DNA from: Saccharum officinarum
Lineage: Eukaryota; Streptophyta; Magnoliopsida; Poales; Poaceae
Direction: 5' to 3'
Assembly (NCBI GenBank): GCA_020631735.1
Contig: CM036209.1
Location: 2,529,478 to 2,593,477, forward strand
Length of the DNA stretch: 64,000 nt
Shown: in pieces, positions 21,211 through 33,360 of the stretch
How positions within the stretch are numbered: position 1 is the first letter of the stretch
Layout of the letters: every line of letters begins with the position of its first letter
Notes under the pieces: generated by a model
Told to the model about the DNA's origin: nothing
Database searches by the model: none
Seen by the model: only the letters and a program-made list of their open reading frames with translations
Made by a program: the position numbers and the translations under genes

Positions 21211-22037
21211 CGTTTTCTTTACCTACCCCAGGACAAAGCCATAGCATTCAATGCGGATACCTACTACCACCTACGCGACATGGCTGCGGCATGGACCAAC
21301 GTGGGAAACTACCCACGTCGAGTCTCACTGTTTTACCGTCATCCCGTGATGGGAGGTGAAACCCGTCACTGTACCACCCTTACCGCACACTGTTCACCAT
21401 CAATCGCCCTCGAGGGAGGATAAGACAAGGTCGTTCCCCGATATCAGGGATTCGGCCTTATCCATCCACCTCGACCCGGCCTGACCAGCTTCGACGCTCG
21501 GCTTAGTCCGAAGGACGGTATGGCATGGCGCTCTGGGTCATTTCGCCATCTTGTCTCCCAGAGTCAGGGTACCCAGGGATGGCCGGCCATTCCGAAGGCA
21601 CGTCGCTACAGTCAACTCACAGGAATCGACAAAGCATCACCTCAAGGCTCCCCTTGGCTTGGCCTCCTCTCGCCTATAAAAAGGGTAGGCCAGGGTTCGA
21701 CAGAGGGGGCGGACGGACAGCAACCAACGAACAGACGAACAAAAAGAAGACGAACAACAACCACACGACCGAACAACGAAAAGCAGAGATCAACATCTCA
21801 AGCAACGGCCTTTCTCCTTTTTTCTTTTGAGACTTGGGCTCGACACCCTCTCGCCTGCTTGTACCCCCTACACGAGCACTCGGTGCAAGGAAATACAAAC
21901 CTCCCCCCCGCTGGACGTAGGGCTTCTTTTGCCCGAACCAGGATAAACCCCGTGTGTTCTCCTTGCATCACCATCCAGGAAAGAGTCACGCAGCATTTAC
22001 TCGTTGGTTTAGGACCCCCTCGGTCCGAACACCGACA
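21211..22037 (+). repeat. Gypsy 5' LTR (3' two thirds)
   Basis: Collinear with 35043-35863, then continuing to CTCGGTCCGAACACCGACA at 22037. The terminal CCGACA pairs with the TGTCGG start of the 3' LTR at 34549. Compared with the 3' LTR it shows several one- and two-base deletions, for example near 21283, 21439 and 21560. Confidence 0.9.
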
Positions 22038-22038
22038 G

Positions 22039-22060
22039 TTGGCGCGCCAGGTAGGGGAGC
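22039..22060 (+). other. Primer-binding site region of the Gypsy element
   Basis: TTGGCGCGCCAGGTAGGGGA follows the 5' LTR end by one base. Its position and TGG start fit a tRNA primer site. I do not name the tRNA. Confidence 0.6.
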
Positions 22061-22719
22061 GCTGCGTGCAAACCTCGCTTTGTCGCCGTTCTTCCTGGAT
22101 GGCTAACCCCGAACGCCCGATCCCGTTGGCTACGGTGATCTGGTTTGGGAGTTTGGAGTTCATGTCGCTCGGCTCTGGCTACGACATGGTCCTACTTCCA
22201 CCCAGGCACCCAACCGACGAGGATTACGAGCTCTCCAGCCCGGGGGAGCAGTCAACGGCACCGTCGCTCCAGGCGGGCGCGGGCCGCCCGGCGACGGCGA
22301 GCCGGTACAAACACCGTCTCCACCTGGCGGAGGGCGATGGGATCCCCCGGTCCGGCACCCCCAGACAGGCGCCAGCCTAGATCTCCTTTTGGAAGATTTG
22401 GGAAGGACGAGCCTGGCTGAGGGTGGCGTGCCGACGAAGAATCCCGCCGCTCCCCCGTCCGGTGAGACACCACTGTCCGTAGCATCTATTTCGCCACGGG
22501 CAGCGACGTCCCCATCACCATTCCGTTTGGGCTGGACTCGGTTGCCCGGGTGTATGCATCCTCCGTGAGCACTCGCATGAGCGCTTATGAGGAACTCCCG
22601 GACACCATCTACGCTCCACTCTGGACCTCGTTGCGTCCACGCCGGCTTCTGATTATCGGGACTCTACCGAGACACCGAAACAGAGCCTCGTGTGACTGCT
22701 TCTTCATATCGTCACCGCG

Positions 22720-24454
22720 GTGACGGTTGGCAACGGCCACACATTCCCATCATATTACTACTTTGGCGCTCCTGACTCCGACTCGGCTGACGACACCTAT
22801 GATCCGACTCGCGAGTGCTTCAACATCGACGTTGAAAGCACCTCGGAATCAGAGGACGAAGAGCCGGTCGAAGGAGGCACACGCCCCCTCATGTCGAACT
22901 TCCTGCCGAGCGAAACGAGCCCGGTTCCTTGCGGATCAAGGAGCGCAGCTCGAACAGATTCGCGAGTTGCAGGACCAGCTTGACGAGGAACGGGAAAACC
23001 TGGATCTTCTCCAGCAAACCCTCGAGCGTGAGCGTGCGGAACACGTATTTGGCGGGAGAGCTCGTGAGAGAGCTCGCGACGTCAACCGTCGCATCGACGA
23101 GGACCGGGCGGTCGACCCTCCGGTTTTCGCTCGAGCCAGCCAAAACGTCGTCGCCGCCGCCATGCTCCTGCGCAACATGCCCGAGCCGTCAAACCCTGAC
23201 GCCCGTCGGGCTCGAGACGAAATCCGAGGACTCCTCGAGACTGCCGCCATGCAGCAGGCCGAGAGCTCTGCCTCGAGGCGGCGCGAAGCAGCCTCGGAGC
23301 GGACCCTCGAGCCTTCCCGACAGGAGAGAGAAGCCTCGGTTCATCCCGAGCCTGCCCGGCGAAACCGGGTAGCACCGGCCCCTGAGCCCATCGCCAACGA
23401 CCGCGAGCCTCGAGACACCCGTGGCAACATCGTCGAGCGTCGCACGCGCAAACACGGTGACGGTGTAGCTCGAGGCTACCACGTCCACAGGGGCGGACGC
23501 TACGACAGCTCGGAAGACCGTAGCCCTTCACCCGAACCCCCAGGTCCTCGGGTGTTCAGTAAGGCTATCCGTGAGACGGTGCCCCGGCTCGGTTCCGTCC
23601 CCCACGACTCTCACCAAGTATAACGGCGAGACCAAACCCGAACTTTGGCTCGCCGATTTCCGCTTGGCGTGTCAGTTGGGCGGGGCCACCGACGACCGGG
23701 TCATCATTCGGCAACTCCCCCTGTTCCTCTCCGACACCGCCCGAGCCTGGCTCGAGGATCTCCCACTTGGCAGATCCACGACTGGGACGATCTCGTGAGG
23801 GTGTTCGAGGGAAATTTCAAGGGAACCTACATGCGCCCCGGCAACTCGTGGGACCTCCGGGCTGTAAGCAGAACCAGATGAGTCCCTCCGGGACTACATC
23901 CGGCGCTTCTCCCGGCAGCGCACCGAGCTCCCCAACATCACCGACTCCGACGTGATTACGGCCTTCCTCTCCGGTACCACTGTAAGGAGTTGGTCCGGGA
24001 GTTGGGCCGTAACACCCCGCTCACTGCCAACGGATTGATGGACATCGTCACCAACTTCGCGCCGGCGAGGAGGCGGTTGGTGCAATCTTTGGCGGCGAGC
24101 CGGCGAGGGGGGAGCAGAAGGTCGACGACCCCGCGAGTTCCACCCGAGGCCCAAGAGAAACAACCGCAAGAAGAAGAAAGGCCAGCAGGGCAAGCTCGAG
24201 GCCCCGGCCGACGAGCTCGTCGCTGCTACCGAGCACAAGAAACCTCGAGGCCCCCCCCGGCGGGGGCGTCTTCGACAAAATGCTCAAAGAGCCGTGTCCC
24301 TACCACAAGGGACTCACTAACCATAACCTCGAGAATTGTCACATGCTGCGCAGGTACTTCGGGGGTGCCGGCGCCAAGAAGGACGATGAGGAGGAGGACC
24401 CTAAGGGTGACGACAAGGACGGGGAATTTTCCGAGATCCGCGACTGCTACATGA
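22720..24454 (+). pseudogene. Gypsy gag
   Basis: Read in three frames. The N-terminal part is acidic, then a Glu/Arg-rich coiled-coil-like stretch (LEQIRELQDQLDEERENLDL). The gag core contains TKYNGETKPELWLADFRLAC, RQLPLFLSDTARAWLEDLPL, then WDDLVRVFEGNFKGTY and LRDYIRRFSRQRTELPNITD, close to the Retrotrans_gag pattern. Frame changes occur near 23600, 23780 and 23980. A CPYHKGLTNHNLENCHML knuckle-like segment follows at about 24292. Confidence 0.8.
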
Positions 24455-25107
24455 TCTACGGAGGGCCCTCGACCTGCCTCTCTGCGCGCCAGCGCAAGCG
24501 AGAACGGCGCGAGGTCTTCTCCGTACAATCGGCAGTACCCCGTTTCCTTGATTGGTCTGCGGTGGCCATCACTTTCGACCGTGATGACCACCCAGACTAC
24601 GTCCCCAACCCGGGGGTCTATCCACTCGTCGTTGACCCCGTCATCGCCAACACACGCCTCACCAAAGTGCTCATGGACGGCGGAAGCAGCCTCAACATTA
24701 TCTACTCTCAGACCCTCGACCTCTTGGGGGTCGACAGAGCGCGCCTCCAGCCTAGCGTCGGGGGCTTCCACGGAGTCGTGCCAGGGAAACGGGCGGAACC
24801 CCTCGGGCGGGTCGATCTGCCTGTTTGCTTTGGCACACCGGCCAACTTCGAAAGGAAACTCACTTTCGAAGTGGTCGGATTCCGTGGAACGTACCACGCT
24901 ATCCTGGGACGCCCATGCTACGCCAAGTTCATGGCGATCCCGAACTACACCTACCTTAAGCTCAAAATGCCTGGCCCAAACAGTGTCATCACTGTAGGGC
25001 CTCGTATGAACATGCCTACGAGTGCGACGTCGAGTGCGTCGAGCACGGCGAGGCTGTTTTTGAGTCGGCAAGCTTGGCTGCAGACCTCGACGGTCTCGCC
25101 AAAATGA
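24280..25107 (+). CDS. Gypsy aspartic protease region
   Basis: A 275-codon open frame. It contains VLMDGGSSLNIIYSQTLDLL near 24670. The DGGSS triplet takes the place of the usual D(T/S)G active site, as in many plant Gypsy elements. It is followed by LGRVDLPVCFGTPANFERKL and YHAILGRPCYAKFMAIPNYT, the C-terminal protease signature. It is continuous with the gag C-terminus and breaks before the RT. Confidence 0.8.
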   Translation: MLKEPCPYHKGLTNHNLENCHMLRRYFGGAGAKKDDEEEDPKGDDKDGEFSEIRDCYMIYGGPSTCLSARQRKRERREVFSVQSAVPRFLDWSAVAITFDRDDHPDYVPNPGVYPLVVDPVIANTRLTKVLMDGGSSLNIIYSQTLDLLGVDRARLQPSVGGFHGVVPGKRAEPLGRVDLPVCFGTPANFERKLTFEVVGFRGTYHAILGRPCYAKFMAIPNYTYLKLKMPGPNSVITVGPRMNMPTSATSSASSTARLFLSRQAWLQTSTVSPK

Positions 25108-25259
25108 TTCCCGACCCAAAACGCCATGCCGGCAGCTTCGAGCCCGCCGAAGACGTCAAACTCGTACCCCTCGACCCCGCTGATCCAAAGGGAGGGCGCT
25201 GAACGTCAGCGCCACCCTCGATCCTAAATAGGAAGCAGTGCTCGTCGACTTTCTCCGCG

Positions 25260-27194
25260 CGAACGTCGACATCTTTGCGTGGAGTCCCTCGGATATGCCG
25301 GGCATACCCAGGGAAGTCGCCGAGCACGCCTTGGAGATCCGGGCGGAGATCCAAACCGGTGAAGCAACGCCTGCGCCGCTTCGATGAGGAGAAGCGCAGG
25401 GTCATCGGCGAGGAGATACAAAACTGTTGGAGGCCGGGTTCATCAAGGAGGTTCATCATCCCGAGTGGCTAGCTAATCCTGTATTAGTTAGAAAAAAGAG
25501 TGGGAAATGGAGGATGTGCATAGACTATACTGGTTTAAATAAAGCATGTCCGAAAGTTCCCTTCCTTTGCCACGCATTGATCAAATCGTTGATTCCACGC
25601 GGGATGTGAAACTCTCTCATTCTTAGATGCATATTCCGGCTACCACCAGATCAAAATGAAGGAGTCCGACCAGCTCGCGACTTCATTCATCACCCCATTC
25701 GGCATGTATTGCTACGTTACGATGCCCTTCGGTCTTCGGAACGCGGGGCACAACGTACCAGCGATGCATGCAACACATTTTTCGGGAAGCACATTGGGTC
25801 GACCGTCGAAGCTTACGTCGACGACATCGTGGTCAAAACCCAACGTGCCGACGATCTGGTCAGCGACCTCGACGTTGCATTCAAGTGCCTCAGGGCAAAA
25901 AAACATCAGACTCAATCCGAAGAAATGTGTTTTCGGCGTCCCACGAGGTATGCTTTTAGGGTTTATCGTATCTAAACGTGGCATCGAGGCCAACCCTGAA
26001 AAAATCTCTGCAATAACCAAGATGGGCCCCATCCGAGATCTCAAAGGCGTACAGAGAGTCACAGGTTGCTTGGCGGCACTCAGCCGTTTCATTTCGCGCC
26101 TCGGCGAAAAAGCACTCCCTCTGTACCGTCTCTTGAGGAAATCGGACCATTTTTTCTGGAACCTCGAGGCTGAGGAGGCTCTCACGAAACTGAAAGCCAC
26201 CCTCTCTAGCTCACCGATCCTCGTCCTCCGACCCCGGGGAACCACTCCTACTCTATGTCGCCGCGACATCACAAGTAGTCAGTGCTGCCCTGGTTGTCGA
26301 ACGGGCCGAGGAGGCACACACTTGCTCGTCCAGAGGCCGGTCTATTTCGTTAGCGAGGTGCTCTCTGAAACAAAGTGTCGATATCCACAGATCCAGAAAC
26401 TGCTATATGCTGTCATCTTGACACGGCGCAAGCTCCGACACTACTTCGAGGGTCACCCGATTACTGTGGTTTCTTCTTTCCCCTTGGGAGAGATAGCCCA
26501 GAACCGGGAAGCCTCGGGTAGGGTTGCCAAATGGGCGGTCGAGCTCATGGGCGAGGCATTGTCCTATGCGCCGCGAAAAGCTATCAAGTCACAGGCGTTA
26601 GCAGATTTTCTGGCCGAGTGGACTGACACACAACTCCCTCCTGCACAGCTCCAAGCGGAGCTGTGGACCATGTACTTCGATGGGTCATTGACGAAAACGG
26701 GAGCAGGCGCGGGCTTGCTCTTCGTCTCACCCCTCGGGGTTCACATGCGCTACGTCGTCCGGCTTCATTTCCCTGCGTCTAACAACGTCGCCGAATACGA
26801 GGCACTCGTCACGGGGTTGAGAATCGCCATCGAGCTCGGGGTTCGACACCTCGACGTCCGAGGCGACTCCCAACTCGTGATCGATCAGGTGATGAAGAGC
26901 TCGAGCTGCCGCGACCCCAAGATGGAGGCCTACTGCCAGAAGTACGGCGCCTCGAGGACAAGTTTCACGGCCTCGAGCTCAAACATCGCACGCAGGTATA
27001 ATGAGGCCGCTGATGAACTGGCAAAAATCGCGTCCGGTCGAGCCACGGTTCCACCGGACGTCTTCGCGAAAGACCTTCAGCATCCATCCGTCGACCTCAG
27101 GCCAGACGGGGGGGTCGACGGGGCGTCGCTCGACCCTCCACCTGAGGCAGAAGCCCCTCGACCGGGGCTCAAGCCATGCAGGTGGGAGATTTGA
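25260..27194 (+). pseudogene. Gypsy reverse transcriptase, RNase H and additional RNase H
   Basis: The RT contains VHHPEWLANPVLVRKKSGKW, MCIDYTGLNKACPK, SGYHQIKMKESDQLATSFIT, GMYCYVTMPFGLRNAG and AYVDDIVVKTQ (about 25813). Frameshifts fall near 25610, 25745 and 25900. The linked RNase H has PVYFVSEVLSE and RHYFEGHPITVV. The added RNase H has MYFDGSLTKTGAGAGLLFVS, NNVAEYEALVTGLRIAIELG and DVRGDSQLVIDQV. The added domain is what places the element near the Tat lineage. Confidence 0.85.
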
Positions 27195-28461
27195 CGCCAC
27201 CGTCTGACCTCGAACCTGATTGGCGCGTCCCGTACCTCGACTACCTCATCCAAGGGGACCTCCCCTCGGATAGGACTGAGGCTCGACGGATCACACGCCG
27301 GGCCAAAACTTTTGTGATCGTGGGCGACAGCAGAGAGCTCTACCGTCGTAGCCCTACCGGTATCCTCCAACGTTGCATCACGAAGGAGCAAGGCAGAGAT
27401 CTACTCGGCGATCTTCACTCGGGGGCTTGCGGTCACCACGCTGCGCCTCGAACCCTCGTTGGAAACGCCTTTCGACAAGGATTCTATTGGCCGACCGCGG
27501 TCTCCGACGCTGTCAAGCTAGTACGCTCCTGCGAGGGTTGTCAGTACTATGCGAGATAGACTCATCTTCCGGCACATGCCCTACAAACTATCCCCATCAC
27601 ATGGCCGTTCGCCATTTGGGGGCTCGACCTTGTCGGACCACTGAAAAGGACGACCGGCGGCTTCACCCACTTGCTCGTCGCAATCGACAAATTCTCCAAG
27701 TGGATCGAGGCCCGCCCTATCACCAGCATCAGGTCCGAACAAGCTGTACTCTTCTTCACTAACATTGTTCATCGCTTCGGGGTCCCCAACTGTATCATCA
27801 CAGACAATGGCACCCAGTTTACTGGCAAAAAGTTTTTGGATTTCTGCGACAACCACCACATCCGTGTGCTCTGGTCGGCCGTGGCTCATCCAAAAACAAA
27901 CGGGCAAGTGGAACGTGCCAACGGCATGGTTCTACAAGGCCTGAAGCCCAGAATCTTTAACAAACTAAACAAACATGGAAAAAATGGGCTGTCGAGCTAC
28001 CCTCGGTCCTGTGGAGCCTAAGAACAACGCCGAGTCGAGCCACGGGGTTCACTCCGTTCTTCTTAGTCTACGGGTCTGAGGCTATGCTACCAACCGATAT
28101 AGAATACGGATCCCCGAGGTTGAAGGCATACAACGAAGGACACAACGACCCCACAAGACAGGACGCCCTCGACCAGCTCGAGGAAGCCCGAGATGTGGCT
28201 CTGTTGCATTCTGCCAGGTACCAGCAGGGTCTCCGACGCTACCACGACAGATACGTCCGCAAGCGTGACCTCAACGTTGGTGACTTGGCGCTACGGTGGA
28301 ACCAGAACACCAAGGGACGGCACAAGCTCACACCACCATGGGAAGGGTCGTACATCATCGCAGAAGTACTAAAGCCGGGCACCTACAAGCTATCCAATGA
28401 GAAGGGCGAAATCCTCACCAACGCTTGGAACATTGAACAGCTACATCGCTTCTTTCCTTAA
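27176..28461 (+). pseudogene. Gypsy integrase
   Basis: The zinc-binding part has CGHHAAPRTL and CEGCQYYAR, followed by a stop at about 27557. The catalytic core contains LLVAIDKFSKWIEARPITSI, CIITDNGTQFTGKKF (about 27797) and GQVERANGM (about 27904), giving the D, D, E residues. A frame change at about 28010 precedes the C-terminal part, with LEEARDVALLHSARYQQGLR, VGDLALRW and WEGSYIIAEVLKPGTYKL, and the stop at 28461. Broken, but all signature residues are readable. Confidence 0.85.
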
Positions 28462-29129
28462 AAAGCCTCGAGGCTCTGTATTTCCTTTTTCGTCAATAAA
28501 GAATACAGCGATGTTCAAAATTTCTCGTTTGTAATAAGAAGGATCGACTCTGCACTCCCAGAGTCGACCCTCCCTCGGGGGCTGCGAGGGGGAACCCCCG
28601 GTCCCTGAAAAAAACTTATGCTCTTTTTTAAATTTGAGAACCGCTTCTTAGATCGACTTCGCGGAAAAGCACCCTAAGGTTCGAAAGGGCTCTCGAGTCT
28701 GGAGCATCACCTACGCCTCCGAGGCTACGGTACCTCCACTCAGCCCTTACGCCTTTTAGAGGTACGCCTTCACGCTGAGAAGATCTATACAACGGTTCCT
28801 AAAATTAAAAAAGAACATACCCCCTGTCGCTTAGATCAGGCTCTCACACGATTTACTAGGCCGCAACATCACCCTGAAGCTCGAGGGCAGCTGAGCCGCG
28901 AGATCACTTACGCCTCCGAGGCTACGGTACCTCCACTCGCTCCCTTACGCCAAAGGATGTAGCTGCGCGCTAAGTAAACCACGCGAGAACACGATCCGTG
29001 CGATAAAGGGAAGAAAAGCTCGAGTAAAACTGAATCAACCACGAACCGGTTTATGTTTCGAGTCTTTTAGGCCTCCGCGGCCACCACGATCAAAATTCGA
29101 AATACTAACTTATTACATGGGCCTTCATG
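28462..29129. other. Gypsy 3' spacer after integrase
   Basis: Noncoding. An AATAAA-like signal (gtcaataaagaa) lies at about 28492. A repeated block around tacgcctccgaggctacggt appears at about 28711 and 28909. No gene seen. Confidence 0.5.
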
Positions 29130-32100
29130 CCCAGATTTGGCTCACAGGCCTTTGTCGTCGGCAGGCGGAACCACCTCGGCTTCAAAAAGCGAGGCCAGAC
29201 GACTTCCAGGTTCTTCGGCGGCTTCGATCAGCTCCACGCAGGCATCCTCGTTCTCCTCGTCTATCCGATCGGGGTCTGTGATGAAGCCCTCGGCAACGAG
29301 CCTCATGTCAAACACAAACCCCGAACGAACGACGGCCAGCGCCCTCTTCACGCCGTGATGGAGGCCGTTCCATATCTTCTCCCGGGCAAGGCGGCCCAGC
29401 GCCACCATCCGTCGGACGAAGGAGTTCCCCGGAACATCTTCCCCAGTGTCGGCGTCGGGCTCGACCCCTAGGCCATCACACACGGTGGTGATTGCCCCCT
29501 GGAGAAGTTGGGTCCTCTGGACCTCGGCTTCGAAGAGGCTCTAGAAGGAGTTGGCGCACGATTGGGCCTCTCGGTTCTCTCTCTCCAGCTCTGAAACACG
29601 ACAAACAAATTAGTGCCCAACGCGGGGCCTTCAACGTCGTGACTATAACAACCACACTTACCTTCGACGTGGGTCTGCAGGCCCACGACTCGTCGCGGAG
29701 CCCCCACACGTACGCTCGAGCCCCAGGAAGGCGCTGTCCTTGTCACGGATGGCCGCCTTTAGCGCCTCGACCTCCTGCCGAGTAGACTCGAGAGCTGCAT
29801 CCTTCTCTTGGACGGCTCCCTGCAGCGTCGTGATCTCGGCGTGGAAGGCGTCGCGCTGAAGGCCAACCTGGGAGACATCCTCCTCGAGCTCCCTCACCCA
29901 CGCAGACAAGGGCTCGAGGTCCCTGCGCGCCTGGGCAGCCTCCTCCCGAGCCTTACCCAGGCTAGTGCGCATCACGGCCTCGGCCGCCCATGCCTGCGTC
30001 GCCTCTTCTTTCACCACGGCGTATGCGACGCGCAGCTCAGCCATCTCGGCGTTCCGATTGGATAGCTGTTTCTGGGCCTCCTCAACCAGGACCCGTTGCT
30101 GGGACAGTGCACCCCACACGCCACTCTCATCCCGGATGAAGAGCGACTTGCGGCGGGAGTACTCCTTCAGCTCCTGAACGCAATTCGAAAAGGTCACAAA
30201 TCCGAGGAAAAAACACATCAAGAAAGCCGACGGGTCGATCATACCTCGGTGGCATCCCCCATACTCCGCACGGCACCGGACGCCACTCGGAGCAACCGGT
30301 CAAGGTGCTGGCGGACGCCCTCGAGGTATACCCATCGGTGCACTTCATCTTTGTCGCTCAAGACAAAGATGGGCTTGGCGTCGGGGTTCGTAGCGTCCCT
30401 GAACTCAAGGGACGCCCCCCCACCTCGGCAGCTTCGTCTCTGCCCGTGCTATCGCCAGCGCGGTGATGTCGGGCCACGACGAAGATGACCCGGCCGTGGC
30501 GTCTCCCGGTCCCGTGGAAGGACCGGCCTCGCCCGCGGTATCCACCTCTCCAACGGCCGTCGCGACACCGGCCTGGTCCGCGACCTCACCCCCCTCGACC
30601 CCCATCGCTTGTTTTCCCTTGTCCAGGGGGATGTTGTCGAGGGGAACGTGAGGGCGGGCACTTACGACCACCGGCGCTTCTGGAGCCGGCGCCTCGACCG
30701 ACGACGGTGCCGGTGGCCGTGCCTCGACCGTTGGCACCTCCGGAACCGGCGCTTCTTCTTCCGGTGCTCCGGATAGGGGCTCGACCGCCCCGACCTCCAC
30801 CATGCCCGCTGGCTCTACCATCGGGCCTTGTTGCGGCTGCGATCCCCTCGCCCGGGCTGTCTCTTGCCCTGACGCCGACGCGACCTCCTCCATGGTCACG
30901 TCAGCACCCGCCCGCTCCGCGTCGTGGACGGGTGCCTCGCCCGTCGCGGCCGCAACGGCAGCCTCGGTCGTCCCCGATGACCTGGGTCCCGCCTCGACTA
31001 CGTCAAGCGCCGTCGCCTTTACCGGTTCGGACCCCTCGACGGCAGGCTCCGGGCCGGCAACCGCCGCGGCGTCGGCTGACCCCGGCCGTTGTCGTAGGCG
31101 CCCTTTCGCGGCCTCGACCTGACAGACCCAGGCCGCATCCTGCTCCGCCGACCGGTTGAGGACAACAGCGCCGGCTCGCAGCGACTTCACAGGGGTAGGC
31201 CCCATCGGCTCCGCCTTCCGCTTCAGCCTGCGAAGTGAGAAGAATTGTCGGCCAACGGACTTTGGGAAAGGCAGGACAACCAAGCTGAGATACTTACCCG
31301 GAAATCGGCACCAAGTACCTCGACCCCGCGCGGCTCGAGCCTCCCGGGACGGCCGCTGGTGGCCTCGCGGCGGCCTCACCAGCAGGTCGAGCGCTCCTGG
31401 GAGCCCCGGCCGGTACACCGCCCTGCGCCCTCTGTGCTTCCGAGGCCAGCTAGCCTCGGGTCCTTACGCCCGCCGGCGCCGCCGCCGATGACGACGCTGG
31501 TACCGCCGCTTCCGCCCCTGCCGGAGCTTGCGAGGCCCCGGCTGGTGCGGGCGTCCCCGTCGACCCCTCTCGCCGGGACCGGGGTAAAACGGCCCCTCCC
31601 GTCGAGGGCCCGGCTTCCTTCCTCACCTTCTTCCCCTCGACCTCCTCGACCACGACGACCGAGGAGGACGCCCCCCCCCGATGGGCTCCAGCAGGGGGCG
31701 AATGTCGGGAAGGTCGCCCAGCCTGGTCGCAATCTCATATCGCGACAGGGCATCATCGTCTTCGCCGCTGCTGTCGTCGTCCTCCCCCGAGACCGTCTCG
31801 GAAGGCGACGGCGCCAGGGGGACCCCGTCGATGGTCTGCTGGCGCCGAAGTTTCTTCAACGCCTCCGCCTCTTTGGCCTTGCGGACCGCCCGCTTCTTGG
31901 ATGTTTCCTTGGCCTGTTTCTTCTGGGCGGCATGCAGGCGTCGAGCCTCCCGGGCGGGCCGGTCCTCCGGGACTGGTGGGCGCGTTTCCCGCAACGCCGA
32001 CAAATCCTACACGCCGGCCTCGACCACATCAGCAAAATCCACAGAAAAACAAGAATAGCAATACCTCGGCCCCAAGATATGTACCACGGATTCGCACCCT

Positions 32101-33002
32101 TCGGTAGGCCTCATGGGAACCTGATTGGCCTCCTCCGCCTTGAAGTTCCCGACCATCCGGCGAGCCCGCCGGAGGACCTCCTCAAGGGTAAGGGATTCGT
32201 GGGACATCCGGATACCCTCCAGGTTCGCCTCCGGAGTCATCTGGTCCAGGCGGAGACGACGCTGGCACAACGGCATCACTCTGCGGCGATGGAAGGCCGC
32301 AGCCACTACCGCAGCCGTTAGGCCCCGAAGGCGAAGCTACTGCAGCGCCGCCAGCAGCGGATCCAAGCGCGTCTTCTCAGCCTCGGGCACTTCGTACAAC
32401 CAATGCTCCTCTCGAGCAGTCAGCACGCGGCCGGTGTACCTCGGCAACTGATTTTCATCATTGCGGAGGTAGAACCAACCCTCGTGCCACCCACCGTTCA
32501 AGGAGATGAGGCGGGCCAGGATGTATAGATCCGTCCGACCCGATCTCACCTGTAGCACGCAGCTCCCAACTCGGGCCGCGCACAGGACGCCTTTCTCCCC
32601 CGCCCTCTTGGCGAAGAGCTCGGCCTTGAAAAGGTGAAGCCACAGGTTCCACTGCGGCTCCACCCCGAGGTAGCCCTCGCAGACCGCCGCGAAGATGGCG
32701 GCCTGCGCGACAGCGTTGGGGGAAAGGTGATGAAGTTCCACCCGGTAGTGGTGGAGGAGCGCGCGCATGAAGACCGACGCCGGCACGCCGAACCCCCGCT
32801 CATGAAAGCTGACGAAGCTCACCACGTACCCTTCAGGGGGCGCTGGCTCCCGATGGGCAGGGGGCGGCGCCATCCACTCTGGCTGCGACAAGTTCGTCCT
32901 CGGCCGCAGCAGCCCGTCCTCGACCAACTCCTCCAACCTCCTCTCCGTCACCGAGGAAGCGGCCCAGTCATCGGCGGGGAGGATCTGGCTCTTTCCTGCC
33001 AT
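29130..33002 (-). pseudogene. Antisense ORF of the Gypsy 3' region (putative gypsy-type transposon protein)
   Basis: Starts at ATG 33002 with MAGKSQILPADDWAASSVTE. 33002-32007 is one frame, with a single TAG at 32337. It contains EGYVVSFVSFHERGFGVPAS, FMRALLHHYRVELHHLSPNA and WLHLFKAELFAKR, the putative gypsy-type transposon domain (PF04195-like). Further left come a Lys/Arg-rich part (31623-32003, KKQAKETSKKRAVRKAKEAE), a Pro/Ala/Val-rich acidic linker (30405-31418) and a coiled-coil part (29658-30242, for example AQKQLSNRNAEMAELRVAYA), ending near 29142. Possible GT..AG introns separate the blocks (one candidate about 32073-32008). Function in the element is unknown. The opposite orientation to gag-pol is a known property of Tat-type elements. 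Confidence 0.7.
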
Positions 33003-33360
33003 CGATGTCGTCGGAAGGGGGGATGGAAGGAAAGGATGCGGTGGCTGCGGCGATACGGGCGGAGAACGCGATGTGGCAGGGGATGTCTAAGGCAAAGGAT
33101 TGCAGGGACGCAAGCGATCGGTGGGGAATGAAGACCCCTAGGCCTTAGCTTTATATGCCCAGACAGAAGCCCAACGGCTGCGCGAGAAGGTAGGAACAGT
33201 TTCCCGCATTAAATACGCTCACCTAACCGTTTCCTTATATCTCGCAGGAACTGGGCACGTGGCCGCTCCCCACGTCGTAACCATATGCCCCTACCACGCC
33301 GATCTCGTCTCCCGAAAAAAAAACGCGCTCGGCCAACGAAATATCCCCAGGTACGTGGTA
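33003..33360. other. Upstream region of the antisense ORF
   Basis: Contains the promoter side of the antisense ORF and nothing else recognised. A TATA-like string (agctttatatgc) lies near 33146 on plus. Confidence 0.35.

Noticed and set aside
20764..21423. A 219-codon frame running through the N gap
   Set aside because: It contains 33 unknown residues from the gap and joins two unrelated elements.
29127..32451. Long plus-strand frames in the Gypsy 3' region (for example 31245-32321)
   Set aside because: They are Arg/Pro-rich shadows of the minus-strand antisense ORF, which has the recognisable domain.
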